A stretch of 16,041 nt of DNA from an uncultured Porphyromonadaceae bacterium. GTDB lineage: Bacteria; Bacteroidota; Bacteroidia; Bacteroidales; Muribaculaceae. A program made the position numbers and the translations under genes. The DNA is taken from assembly GCA_902462525.1 (NCBI GenBank), contig CABQCA010000039.1, positions 1 through 16,041 on the forward strand. Reading direction: 5' to 3'. Below, in pieces: positions 1-6,215 of this stretch (within the stretch, counting starts at the first letter, position 1; each line of letters begins with the position of its first letter). Below the pieces are notes generated by a model, which was not told the DNA's origin, searched no databases, and saw nothing but the letters and a program-made list of their open reading frames with translations.

Positions 1-42
1 AATGTCGCTATTGCCTGAAGCCACGCCTCTTGTGAACTGAAA

Positions 43-75
43 CGAAAAAACGCCCGGGAAGCCGGGCGTTTTTCG
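43..75. terminator. Bidirectional rho-independent terminator
   Basis: A perfect 7-bp GC stem (51-57 with 62-68) has a GAAG tetraloop. It is flanked by six A on the left (45-50) and five T on the right (69-73), with further CG/CG pairing outside. On the minus strand it lies just past the stop of the carboxyltransferase gene and would end that transcript. On the plus strand it would end whatever enters from the left edge. No gene is identifiable in 1-42. Confidence 0.9.
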
Positions 76-91
76 GTATCGGGGAAAGGGT

Positions 92-1990
92 TTATTCGAA
101 TTCGATGAGGACGGCGTCGGTGCCGACTACATCGTCGGGGCGGACGAAGACGCGCTTCACGACGGAGTCTTTTTCGGCCGCTACGTCGTTTTCCATCTTC
201 ATTGCTTCGTAGACGAGGAGCACCTGGCCTTTCTTTACGGCGTCGCCCGCCTTGACATCGACCTCGATGATGCGTCCGCCCATGGGCGCGCGCAGTGTGG
301 GACCGGTGATGGGAGCGTTGTCCTCTTCCTTGGCTTCGTTCTTGGCTTCGGCTGCGGCAGCGGGTGCCTCTTCGGCCTTGCGGGCGTTGAACTCGTCGGC
401 GCGGAGCTTGCGGAGGTAGGTGTTGGCCACGTTTGGCAGGAGTTCGAGCAGCAGTTCTTCTTCCTTGTTGGCTGCCAGGGGCACGTTGCCGTATTCGGCG
501 ACGGTGGGGTTGGCGGGTTTTTTGTAGGTGCTTACGTCGTAGGGTTTCTCGACGGGGCTGCCGGTTATTTTCTCGCGGAAAGCGGGGTCGACGGGCACGG
601 GAGTGTGGCCGTATTCACCCTTGACGAGCGAAATGAACTGGTTCGAGGGGTTGGAGTAGTCGGGGTTGCCTTTCTTGCGGTCGAGGGCCACTGCCACTGC
701 CTGCGAGCCTACGATCTGGCTGGTGGGTGTTACGAGGGGCACCAGGCCGGCGTCGCGGCGCACCATGGGGATAAGCTTCATGGCGTCCTCGAGGAGGTCG
801 CTTGCACCGAGGGCCTTGAGCTGAGCCACCATGTTGGAGTACATGCCGCCGGGCACTTCGGCGTTCTTGACGATTTCGTTGGGCTTGGGGAAGCCGAAGT
901 ATTCCTCGATACCGTGGCAGGCGTCGAGCAGGCCTTCCTCGTCGCCGTTCTTAGCGGCTGCGATGGCTGTGTCGAAGAGTGCGTCGACATTGGCGGGAAG
1001 TTTGTCGTTGAGCGGATCGAAGTCGCGCTGCATGTGGTCCTTGTGGAGGTCGAAAGCAGCGAGCGAACGGCGGGCGCCGAGGAGGTGCTTGCGGATTTCG
1101 CCGACGGCTTCCATGTTTGCTTCGATCTCAATGCCGAGTTTCTTACAGAAGATGTAGATAAGCTCGATTGCGGGAGCTGCCGAGCCGCCGCCGAACCACC
1201 AGATGTTTGTGTCGAGAATGTCGACACCGTTGAGGATAGCCATCAGGCTCGAGGCGAGGCCGTAGCCGGGGGTGCAGTGGGTGTGGAAGTCGACGGGCAC
1301 CTTGACGGCGGCTTTAAGCTTGGAGATGATCGAAGCGGCGCGGAGCGGGTTCACCAGGCCTGCCATGTCCTTGAGCGTGATGATTTTGGCACCGAGACGT
1401 TCCATTTCGACAGCTTTTCCCACGAAGTATTCGTCGGTGAAGATCTTCTCGGGCTCTTCCTCCTTATTGCCGAACAGGCGTGCGAAGAAGCCTTTCTTTT
1501 CGGGCGCGGCGGTGGGTTTGGGGTCGACGGTGTAGCATACGGCGCCGTCGGCGATGCCGCCGAGTTCGTTGATGAGTCGTATCGATTCGCGGACGTTGTC
1601 GATGTCGTTGAGGGCATCGAATATACGCATCACGTTGAGGCCGTTGGCAATAGCCTCTTTATAGAAGCCTTCGAGCACATAGTCGGGGTAGGGTACGTAA
1701 CCGAAGAGATTTCGGCCGCGTGAAAGAGCCGAAAGCAGCGATTTGGGCTTCTTCGACTTCGAATCCATGGCATTGGAGATGATGCGCAGACGGTCCCAGG
1801 GCGATTCGCCAAGGTAGCGCATTACAGAGTCGGGAACGGCACCGCCCCATACTTCCATGATGTAGAAGCCGGCGTTCTCGTAGTAGGGGAGCAGTTTGTC
1901 GATTTCGGCCTGGCTCAAGCGGGTAGCGAAAAGCGATTGCTGTCCGTCGCGAAGGGTAAGGTCGCGGATTTTCAGTTTCTTTTGTGCCAT
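92..1990 (-). CDS. oadA: Biotin-dependent carboxyltransferase, oxaloacetate decarboxylase alpha / pyruvate carboxylase subunit B type
   Basis: The 632-residue protein has the layout of OadA/PycB: a carboxyltransferase TIM barrel (about 8-310), a conserved carboxylase domain (about 320-510), an Ala/Glu-rich linker (about 545-565) and a C-terminal biotinyl domain. Visible motifs are LRDGQQS at 13-19, the KDMAG lysine K207 (the position carbamylated in the family), the metal-binding HTH pair H236/H238, and EAMKM with the biotinyl lysine at 598, 34 residues from the end as usual. The family moves CO2 between oxaloacetate or methylmalonyl-CoA and biotin, in Na+-pumping decarboxylases or two-subunit carboxylases. 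No OAD beta/gamma or biotin carboxylase gene is adjacent, so the substrate is undecided. A charged insertion at about 158-183 is unusual (see findings). The gene appears monocistronic, with a promoter at 2062-2093 and a terminator at 43-75. The ATG at 1990 is preceded by A/T-rich sequence. Confidence 0.93.
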   Translation of the reverse strand: MAQKKLKIRDLTLRDGQQSLFATRLSQAEIDKLLPYYENAGFYIMEVWGGAVPDSVMRYLGESPWDRLRIISNAMDSKSKKPKSLLSALSRGRNLFGYVPYPDYVLEGFYKEAIANGLNVMRIFDALNDIDNVRESIRLINELGGIADGAVCYTVDPKPTAAPEKKGFFARLFGNKEEEPEKIFTDEYFVGKAVEMERLGAKIITLKDMAGLVNPLRAASIISKLKAAVKVPVDFHTHCTPGYGLASSLMAILNGVDILDTNIWWFGGGSAAPAIELIYIFCKKLGIEIEANMEAVGEIRKHLLGARRSLAAFDLHKDHMQRDFDPLNDKLPANVDALFDTAIAAAKNGDEEGLLDACHGIEEYFGFPKPNEIVKNAEVPGGMYSNMVAQLKALGASDLLEDAMKLIPMVRRDAGLVPLVTPTSQIVGSQAVAVALDRKKGNPDYSNPSNQFISLVKGEYGHTPVPVDPAFREKITGSPVEKPYDVSTYKKPANPTVAEYGNVPLAANKEEELLLELLPNVANTYLRKLRADEFNARKAEEAPAAAAEAKNEAKEEDNAPITGPTLRAPMGGRIIEVDVKAGDAVKKGQVLLVYEAMKMENDVAAEKDSVVKRVFVRPDDVVGTDAVLIEFE

Positions 1991-2061
1991 AATATTCTGT
2001 TTTTTACTTAGAGTTGTTGGCGTTTTGGGTTAGTAGTAGTTTATAGTTGTGTAGTATGATG

Positions 2062-2093
2062 CAAAAATACTCCCAATTTCTGAATTAAAGAAA
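2062..2093 (-). promoter_or_regulatory. Probable promoter of the carboxyltransferase gene
   Basis: On the minus strand a perfect -7 box TATTTTTG lies at 2069-2062. Exactly 20 nt upstream is TTTC, one mismatch to the TTTG -33 element. Predicted transcription start is near 2055, giving a leader of about 65 nt before the ATG at 1990. Confidence 0.6.
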
Positions 2094-2149
2094 TAATTCT
2101 GCAATAAAAATATCTGTCGCCGTGATGAAAATAAACTTGTGAACGAAAA

Positions 2150-2181
2150 ATTGGCAGAATGGCGGAAAATGCGTATCTTTG
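2150..2181 (+). promoter_or_regulatory. Promoter of tRNA-Leu
   Basis: TTGG begins at 2151 and the -7 box TATCTTTG is at 2174-2181, with 20 nt between ATTG and the box. The tRNA 5' end follows 11 nt later, so the primary transcript has almost no leader. Confidence 0.8.
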
Positions 2182-2192
2182 CGGCGCGTAAG

Positions 2193-2276
2193 GCCCGAAT
2201 GGTGGAATGGTAGACACGAGGGACTTAAAATCCCTTGGCCATTACGGCTGTGTGGGTTCGATCCCCACTTCGGGTA
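2193..2276 (+). tRNA. tRNA-Leu (anticodon UAA)
   Basis: The cloverleaf can be folded by eye. The acceptor stem is 2193-2199 with 2269-2275 (six Watson-Crick pairs and one terminal G-U), with discriminator A at 2276. The anticodon stem AGGGA/TCCCT closes the loop CTTAAAA, with anticodon TAA at 2226-2228. A long variable arm (class II) is followed by a T stem GTGGG/CCCAC with loop TTCGATC. The length of 84 nt and the long variable arm fit leucine. CCA is not encoded; the genome reads CAG after the discriminator base. It would decode UUA and, by wobble, UUG. Confidence 0.95.
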
Positions 2277-2280
2277 CAGC

Positions 2281-2316
2281 ATCGGGAAATGGAGTGATCT
2301 GTTTCCCGATTTTTTT
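2281..2316 (+). terminator. Rho-independent terminator after tRNA-Leu
   Basis: A 9-bp perfect stem (2281-2289 with 2302-2310) with a 12-nt loop is followed by a T run at 2310-2316. It lies 5 nt after the tRNA and 18 nt before the ATG of the next gene, so it stands between the tRNA promoter and that gene. Confidence 0.88.
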
Positions 2317-2333
2317 AACCGCAAATCATCGTT

Positions 2334-2609
2334 ATGCTATCAGAAACTATCAGCGCAAAGCACGTTACGTTCACTCCGTCGGGCGTATGCTCGAAATGCA
2401 TCGACTTCGATATCGCCTCCGACGGCACAATACATAATATTCGGTTCACCGGTGGTTGCCACGGCAACACGCAGGGTGTGTCGGCTCTTGCCGAGGGAGC
2501 TTCTGCCTGCGATGTCGCAGCACGTCTGCGCGGCATCGACTGCCGGGGCCGCGGCACATCGTGTCCCGATCAGCTGGCCCGTGCCATCGAAGGCGCGCTT
2601 ATAAACTGA
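2334..2609 (+). CDS. TSCPD-domain small protein (TIGR03905 type)
   Basis: This 91-residue protein carries the cysteine pattern of the TSCPD family: CSKC at 19-22, GGCHGN with C42, C70 in GIDCRG, and TSCPDQLARAI with C77. The same domain ends adenosylcobalamin-dependent (class II) ribonucleotide reductases, where the cysteines are thought to bind metal or relay reducing equivalents. The stand-alone version has no established role that I know of. Its length is normal for the stand-alone family. No Shine-Dalgarno site and no TAnnTTTG box lie between the tRNA terminator and the ATG, so expression may rely on read-through of that terminator. The stop is only 8 nt from the convergent lipoprotein gene. 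Confidence 0.85.
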   Translation: MLSETISAKHVTFTPSGVCSKCIDFDIASDGTIHNIRFTGGCHGNTQGVSALAEGASACDVAARLRGIDCRGRGTSCPDQLARAIEGALIN

Positions 2610-2617
2610 CGTGCTGC

Positions 2618-3393
2618 TCAGAAGCGTTCAGGGCGCCGGTATTCGAATGTGACCGGGGCCGATGGCTTGTCGGTGGGCACTATGCTGACGGTGTCGCTCA
2701 CGGCACGGCCCCAGCCGTAGCTGACTTCGGCGTTGCCGCGGTAGACAGGCGTGATACTGTTTGTCACTCCGACGGCACAGGGCAGCATGACTGATATGCG
2801 GCCCGACTCTGCTATTTCGACGGGCTCGAATGTCATCATCTCCGATGTCATGTCGGCGAGGCCTGTCACGTCGGCCCAGCCCGAGCCGTAGGAGAAAATG
2901 TTGCGGATATCGTAGTTGCCCTCTTCGACGGTGACGCCGTTGTTGATTATTGTGACCTCGACATATTTCTTGCGCGGAACGGTGATGTCGCAGTTTATAG
3001 TTTTGCCTTTGCGGCCTGTGGCGGAGAGCCGGAAGTCGATTTTTTTGTCGTCGGGGAGGATATGGCTGTCGGCCGGTATTTTGCTCAGGTCGAACGAAAA
3101 AGTGTATGGGCAACATCGTCGCTTTCGGTCGGTTCGAAGAATATACGGTAGCGTCCGTTTTTGTCTGTCTTGCCTTTGGCTTTGTGGCGGGTGAGAGTGC
3201 CGAGCATCGAACTGTACACGAAGTCAACGTTTACGGCTACGTCGGCGAAGGGTTTGCCTTCGGGTGTGCGGACATCGCCGGTGAGTGTTATGCTTGATTC
3301 GGATGGTGCGCCCGTGATGTCGTTTTCTTCGCGGTTGCAGCCCATTGCGGCCAGAAGAATCAGTATTGCTGTAGCGGAAATGATACGGTTCAT
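2618..3393 (-). pseudogene. Lipoprotein with carboxypeptidase-regulatory-like domain, split by a frameshift
   Basis: The upstream part (3393 to 3085) opens with a lipoprotein signal: MNRII, a hydrophobic core and lipobox AAMGC with C19. It continues into a beta-rich segment (about 35-92, with GDVRTPEGKPFADVAVNV and TDKNGRYRIFF) typical of CarboxypepD_reg/peptidase-associated beta-sandwiches. It then stops early in the wrong frame. The reading frame resumes as FSFDLSKIPADSH and runs uninterrupted to 2618. One extra T in the T5 run at 3097-3101 (minus strand CTTTTTCG) restores a continuous product of 258 residues, reading DDVAHTLF then SFDLSKIP. The annotated GTG at 2869 is therefore just an internal codon. 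The intact protein would be an outer-membrane or surface lipoprotein of unknown function. The frameshift may be a real mutation, a sequencing error in a homopolymer, or slippage. It lies 76 nt downstream of rsgA with no visible promoter of its own. Confidence 0.8.
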
Positions 3394-3440
3394 TTTTGGA
3401 AAGGTGTTATAGTGAAAGGAAATAGACGGCCGATAATAAT

Positions 3441-3464
3441 TCAGCCCGTCAGCCCGTCAGCCTG
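3441..3464. repeat. 8-bp tandem repeat, three copies
   Basis: The unit TCAGCCCG occurs at 3441-3448 and 3449-3456, and with one mismatch (TCAGCCTG) at 3457-3464. It lies between the rsgA stop and the lipoprotein gene, 5 nt beyond the rsgA stop codon. No dyad symmetry is evident. Confidence 0.85.
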
Positions 3465-3469
3465 AAAGC

Positions 3470-4414
3470 TCAGAACGGCTTGCGGTATTTGTCGGCGTCG
3501 TCGCGTACTTCTTCGAGAATGCTGAGGTAGGAGGCGAAGCGGCTCTGCGCTATGCGGTGTTCGGCAAGAGCGGCCTGTACGGCGCAGCCGGGTTCGTGGG
3601 TGTGGGTGCAGTTGCCGAAACGGCAACCGGCCGATATTCGGAAAATCTCCGGGAAGTAGTGTCCCACCTGCTCCGGCTCGAACTCGATGGTGCCGAAGCC
3701 GCGCACGCCCGGAGTATCGATGATTTCGCCGCCTCCCGGGAGGTCGAACATTTCAGAGAATGTTGTGGTGTGCATTCCGGTATCGTGCGAGGCCGAAATC
3801 TCGCCTGTGCGCAGGTTCAGACCCGGAATAAGGGCGTTGATGAGCGTCGTTTTCCCCACTCCCGAGTTACCCGACAGCAGACTCGTTCTGCCGGCCTGCA
3901 GAGTGCGGAGAGTTTCAAGTCCTTCGCCGGTTTCGGCCGACACTCCTACAGCCTGATAGCCGACCATTCGGTAGAGGCCCAGCACACCTTCGAGCAGTTC
4001 GCGGTCGTCGTGTTCGGTGAGGAGGTCGGTTTTGTTCACCACCAGCATTGCAGGCACGGCGTAGGCCTCGGCGGTAGCCAGAAAGCGGTCAATGAATGTG
4101 AGGGGAGTCGCCGGGTGCGCCAACGATGCTATTAGGGCCGCGCAGTCGATGTTTGCCGCTATTATGTGGGCCTCTTTCGACAGATTTGTCGACCGGCGGA
4201 TTATGTAGTTGCGGCGCGGAACGACATCGGTGATGAATGCCACGCCGTCGGGCCCCGGGACGCCGGTGACCACACGGTCGCCAACAGCCACCGGATTGGT
4301 GGTGCGGATGCCCTTTATCCTGAAGCGGCCTTTCACCTTGCACGGCAGCTCGGAGCCGTCGTCGAGACGCACAATGTACTGCGAGCCCGTGTTGCGTATT
4401 ACTGTACCCTCCAT
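3470..4414 (-). CDS. rsgA: Ribosome small subunit-dependent GTPase A
   Basis: RsgA (YjeQ) is a GTPase acting late in 30S maturation. From the ATG at 4414 the protein is 314 residues, matching the family. It shows an N-terminal OB-fold (about 1-70) and the circularly permuted G motifs in the diagnostic order: G4 NKTD at 127-130, G1 GNSGVGKT at 182-189, G3 DTPG at 233-236. A C-terminal zinc knuckle follows, with C264, C269, H271 and C277. The longer reading from 4504 adds a hydrophobic stretch that lies upstream of the predicted promoter box (4437-4444), so it was rejected. A second ATG at 4426 is a possible alternative. It is divergent from rpmB and upstream of the broken lipoprotein gene. Confidence 0.95.
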   Translation of the reverse strand: MEGTVIRNTGSQYIVRLDDGSELPCKVKGRFRIKGIRTTNPVAVGDRVVTGVPGPDGVAFITDVVPRRNYIIRRSTNLSKEAHIIAANIDCAALIASLAHPATPLTFIDRFLATAEAYAVPAMLVVNKTDLLTEHDDRELLEGVLGLYRMVGYQAVGVSAETGEGLETLRTLQAGRTSLLSGNSGVGKTTLINALIPGLNLRTGEISASHDTGMHTTTFSEMFDLPGGGEIIDTPGVRGFGTIEFEPEQVGHYFPEIFRISAGCRFGNCTHTHEPGCAVQAALAEHRIAQSRFASYLSILEEVRDDADKYRKPF

Positions 4415-4436
4415 CGTGAGAATCATAATTATCGCG

Positions 4437-4444
4437 CAAAGATA
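4437..4444 (-). promoter_or_regulatory. -7 box of rsgA promoter
   Basis: The minus strand reads TATCTTTG, a perfect TAnnTTTG. No good -33 element sits 20 nt upstream (GACA is there). The start of transcription would be near 4430, giving a leader of about 15 nt before the ATG at 4414. Confidence 0.6.
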
Positions 4445-4547
4445 ATAATATAGAACGACAAAAGTGTCAAAAGTGAAAAATAATTGCCGGAGCCAATTCC
4501 GCAAAAATCGGTTGCGAAAAGTTTTTAATCATAAAATCACATGATTA

Positions 4548-4579
4548 TTTGGCAGTTTGCAAAAAAAGTCGTTACTTTG
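4548..4579 (+). promoter_or_regulatory. Promoter of the rpmB-rpmG-DUF4295 operon
   Basis: TTTG at 4548-4551 and TTACTTTG at 4572-4579 (one mismatch to TAnnTTTG) are separated by 20 nt. Predicted start is near 4586, leaving a leader of about 128 nt. Confidence 0.75.
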
Positions 4580-4585
4580 CACTCT

Positions 4586-4713
4586 GATTTGTGGCCCGTC
4601 CTTGAAAGGCGTCCGGAAAAGATGCAGCCGGATGCCGATATGAGACTGTGATGGAGGCTGCAATGACTTGATGCTAAAAAAGATAAAAAGAAAACGATAA
4701 ACCATTAACAGCC
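4586..4713 (+). promoter_or_regulatory. Structured 5' leader of rpmB, candidate autoregulatory element
   Basis: Two helices can be drawn that cannot coexist. The first is GCGTCCGG (4609-4616) with CCGGATGC (4628-4635), 8 bp including one G-U. The second is TGCAGCC (4623-4629) with GGCTGCA (4656-4662), 7 bp perfect. They compete for C4628-C4629, and the second strand also occupies the first hairpin's loop. An A-rich single-stranded segment (4675-4700) precedes the ATG. There is no T run, so control of translation or stability is more likely than attenuation. This is inference from hand folding only. Confidence 0.45.
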
Positions 4714-4974
4714 ATGTCAAAGATTTGTCAGATTACCGGCAAAAAAGCGATGGTGGGTAATAACGTCTCGCACTCGAAGCGCCGCACCAAACGCAAATTT
4801 AATGTGAATCTCTTCACCAAGAAGTTCTATTGGGTAGAACAGGACGCATGGATCAGCCTCACCATCTCGGCTGCAGGTCTGCGCATCATCAACAAAATCG
4901 GCCTCAACGAAGCTCTTCGTCAGGCTTGCGAGAAAGGCTATGTCAAAGAGTCTGAAATCCCCTATTACCTCTAA
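4714..4974 (+). CDS. rpmB: 50S ribosomal protein bL28
   Basis: The 86-residue basic protein begins MSKICQITGKK and has the bL28 landmarks VSHSKRRTKRKF and the core TISAAGLRIINKIGL. It binds the large subunit near the E site. It is first in a three-gene cluster, with 20 nt to rpmG. It starts after an A-rich stretch without Shine-Dalgarno complementarity, as is usual for the phylum. Confidence 0.97.
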   Translation: MSKICQITGKKAMVGNNVSHSKRRTKRKFNVNLFTKKFYWVEQDAWISLTISAAGLRIINKIGLNEALRQACEKGYVKESEIPYYL

Positions 4975-4994
4975 CCTCCAAACACTGACAGAAA

Positions 4995-5183
4995 ATGGCA
5001 AAGAAAGCTAAAGGCAATCGCGTTCAGGTTATCCTCGAATGCACCGAGCACAAGGCCAGCGGTATGCCCGGTACCTCGCGTTATATCACTACCAAAAACC
5101 GCAAGAACACCACCGAACGTCTCGAACTTAAGAAATACAACCCCATTCTTAAGCGCATGACTATCCACAAAGAAATCAAATAA
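4995..5183 (+). CDS. rpmG: 50S ribosomal protein bL33
   Basis: A 62-residue basic protein with the bL33 pattern: VQVILECTEH, then SRYITTKNRKNT, ending LKKYNPILKRMTIHKEIK. Only one cysteine (C16) is present, so this is a zinc-free (C-minus) form that lacks the CxxC pairs. It lies between rpmB and the DUF4295 gene, with 13 nt to the latter. Confidence 0.96.
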   Translation: MAKKAKGNRVQVILECTEHKASGMPGTSRYITTKNRKNTTERLELKKYNPILKRMTIHKEIK

Positions 5184-5196
5184 AATACTCTAAGAT

Positions 5197-5346
5197 ATGG
5201 CAAAGAAAACCGTCGCTACGCTCCAGAAGGGCGAAGGCCGTACCTACAGCAAAGTTATCAAGATGGTTCGCTCGCCCAAAACAGGCGCTTACATCTTCAA
5301 AGAAGAAATGGTTCCCAACGACGCAGTCAAGGAAGCCCTCAAATAA
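5197..5346 (+). CDS. DUF4295 small basic protein, Bacteroidetes ribosome-associated
   Basis: This 49-residue ORF begins MAKKTVATLQKGEGR and ends NDAVKEALK. It contains the family-like core KMVRSPKTGAYIFKEEMV. The protein is Lys-rich and the gene sits third in the rpmB-rpmG cluster, before the operon terminator. DUF4295 is found in Bacteroidetes next to rpmG. From memory, a protein of this kind was seen as an extra large-subunit component (named bL38) in a Flavobacterium ribosome structure; I could not verify that assignment here. It is too short for most ORF length cut-offs. Confidence 0.88.
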   Translation: MAKKTVATLQKGEGRTYSKVIKMVRSPKTGAYIFKEEMVPNDAVKEALK

Positions 5347-5362
5347 TTCTTCGCACAACCAC

Positions 5363-5410
5363 ACACGAAGCGGAGTCTCACCCCACCGGTGCAGACTCCG
5401 CTTCGTGTTT
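5363..5410 (+). terminator. Terminator of the rpmB operon
   Basis: A perfect 16-bp stem (5363-5378 with 5393-5408) is extended inward by a 4-bp CACC/GGTG helix. It is followed by only three T, so termination relies on the very strong stem. It begins 17 nt after the DUF4295 stop. The minus-strand side has no T run. Confidence 0.85.
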
Positions 5411-5437
5411 ATGAACAGGCACTTAATTTCGCGTGGA

Positions 5438-5839
5438 TCAGCAGCAGCGGTGGCCGCCTTTGCCGTAGGTGCGCTCGATGCGGAAGCGGCATCTTTCGTC
5501 GAGAAGACATTCTGTGATTTCTTTGAAGCAGTCGACGGTCTGGCGGAAGTCCGGATTGATTATCTCGCGCCATTCTTCCATGCATTCGGTGATGAACAGA
5601 GGCAGGTCCTCGAATTTCACATTATTGCGCTTCGCCATGCGGCGAGCATCTTCCGGGTTGACGATTGCCGCTGTCGAACAATTGTAGCAGGGTTCGTCGT
5701 AGTCGTAAAGATCTACCGACACGGCAAGTTCGCCTTTTGTGGTCAGACCTGCGTAAATGTCCATGACGATGGGCTGGTCGTCGTCGGAACTCATCACATG
5801 GCTCCAGGCAGTAAAAGAGTTGCTGATATGTTTTCCCAT
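5438..5839 (-). CDS. Unrecognised cysteine-rich protein, 133 residues
   Basis: I do not recognise this family. From the ATG at 5839 the product is 133 residues, soluble, with no signal peptide or membrane segment. It is acidic in the middle (SSDDDQPIVMDIYAG, VDLYDYDEP) and cysteine-rich: CYNC near the centre, three or four further cysteines in a predicted helical C-terminal half, and a GKGGHRCC tail. The YDYDEPCYNC stretch and the terminal HRCC could bind metal, but this is a guess. The longer reading from 5938 crosses a hairpin and adds unrelated low-complexity sequence, so it was rejected. It probably shares a transcript with the 25-residue ORF at 5989-6066 from the promoter at 6136-6167. 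Confidence 0.7.
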   Translation of the reverse strand: MGKHISNSFTAWSHVMSSDDDQPIVMDIYAGLTTKGELAVSVDLYDYDEPCYNCSTAAIVNPEDARRMAKRNNVKFEDLPLFITECMEEWREIINPDFRQTVDCFKEITECLLDERCRFRIERTYGKGGHRCC

Positions 5840-5859
5840 AGTTTTGAGTATTATGTAAA

Positions 5860-5877
5860 GGCGGTCCCCTGACCGCC
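5860..5877 (-). other. Hairpin in the leader of the cysteine-rich gene
   Basis: GGCGGTC (5860-5866) pairs perfectly with GACCGCC (5871-5877) around a CCCT loop, about 20 nt upstream of the ATG at 5839. On the minus strand only TTTACAT follows, so it is a poor terminator. It may protect the RNA or tune expression between the small ORF and the downstream gene. Confidence 0.55.
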
Positions 5878-5988
5878 GGCCAATATGTAAAAGAACACTC
5901 TGCTCCCGGGCTGTCCGGAAGATGCGTCGACAAGACACACCTCGGGCTGTCGGAGCGTTTTAAACGTTTGGGAAATGTAGGGCTGTAG

Positions 5989-6066
5989 CTATGCGCACCT
6001 CATGGCGGTGGCGCCCGGAGGAGCGAATCCGTCGAACTTGCCAATGCCGGTAAGCAGATACTTCAT
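5989..6066 (-). CDS. Candidate small ORF, 25 residues
   Basis: The ORF starts ATG AAG TAT CTG, encodes MKYLLTGIGKFDGF followed by a Pro-Gly-Ala-rich stretch, and ends ATAMRCA before TAG. It lies 63 nt inside the RNA predicted from the promoter at 6136-6167 and is the first ORF seen on it. The mixed hydrophobic, glycine and proline composition is not a signal peptide or a toxin-like membrane helix. It could be a leader peptide, a small functional protein, or chance. No homolog is known to me. Together with the hairpin at 5860-5877 it accounts for most of the 401-base gap between the two flanking genes. Confidence 0.4.
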   Translation of the reverse strand: MKYLLTGIGKFDGFAPPGATAMRCA

Positions 6067-6135
6067 AGCTGTAAATTAGGAGATTGAGCTATAGGGAAAA
6101 TTGAGCGCCATAAATGGCTCTAACCCATTCTGGCG

Positions 6136-6167
6136 CAAAAATAGCAAAAATATCGTTCTCTTACAAA
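6136..6167 (-). promoter_or_regulatory. Promoter upstream of the small ORF and cysteine-rich gene
   Basis: On the minus strand TTTG (6167-6164) and a perfect TATTTTTG (6143-6136) are separated by 20 nt. A second TATTTTTG at 6152-6145 lacks a -33 partner. Predicted start is near 6129, which leaves a leader of about 290 nt before the gene at 5839. Confidence 0.7.
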
Positions 6168-6215
6168 TCTATAAACTGTAGTTTCAAGATTCGTTTGTTA
6201 ATTTGCTGTAGGGCC

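Noticed and set aside
2..40. 13-codon frame at the left edge (MSLLPEA...)
   Set aside because: Too short and at a window edge; no context to support coding or to identify an upstream gene end.
605..1723. Open 372-codon frame on the plus strand
   Set aside because: It is fully antisense to the carboxyltransferase gene, which has clear catalytic and biotinyl motifs; the antisense product is Val/Gly/His-rich with no family signature.
2618..2869. Separate 83-codon gene starting at GTG 2869
   Set aside because: The same frame is open and protein-like up to the poly-T run at 3097-3101 and continues the lipoprotein fold; it is the second part of the split gene.
4415..4504. Upstream extension of RsgA beginning MRNWLRQLFF
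   Set aside because: It lies across and beyond the TATCTTTG box at 4444-4437, is not part of the RsgA family, and the ATG at 4414 gives the normal length.
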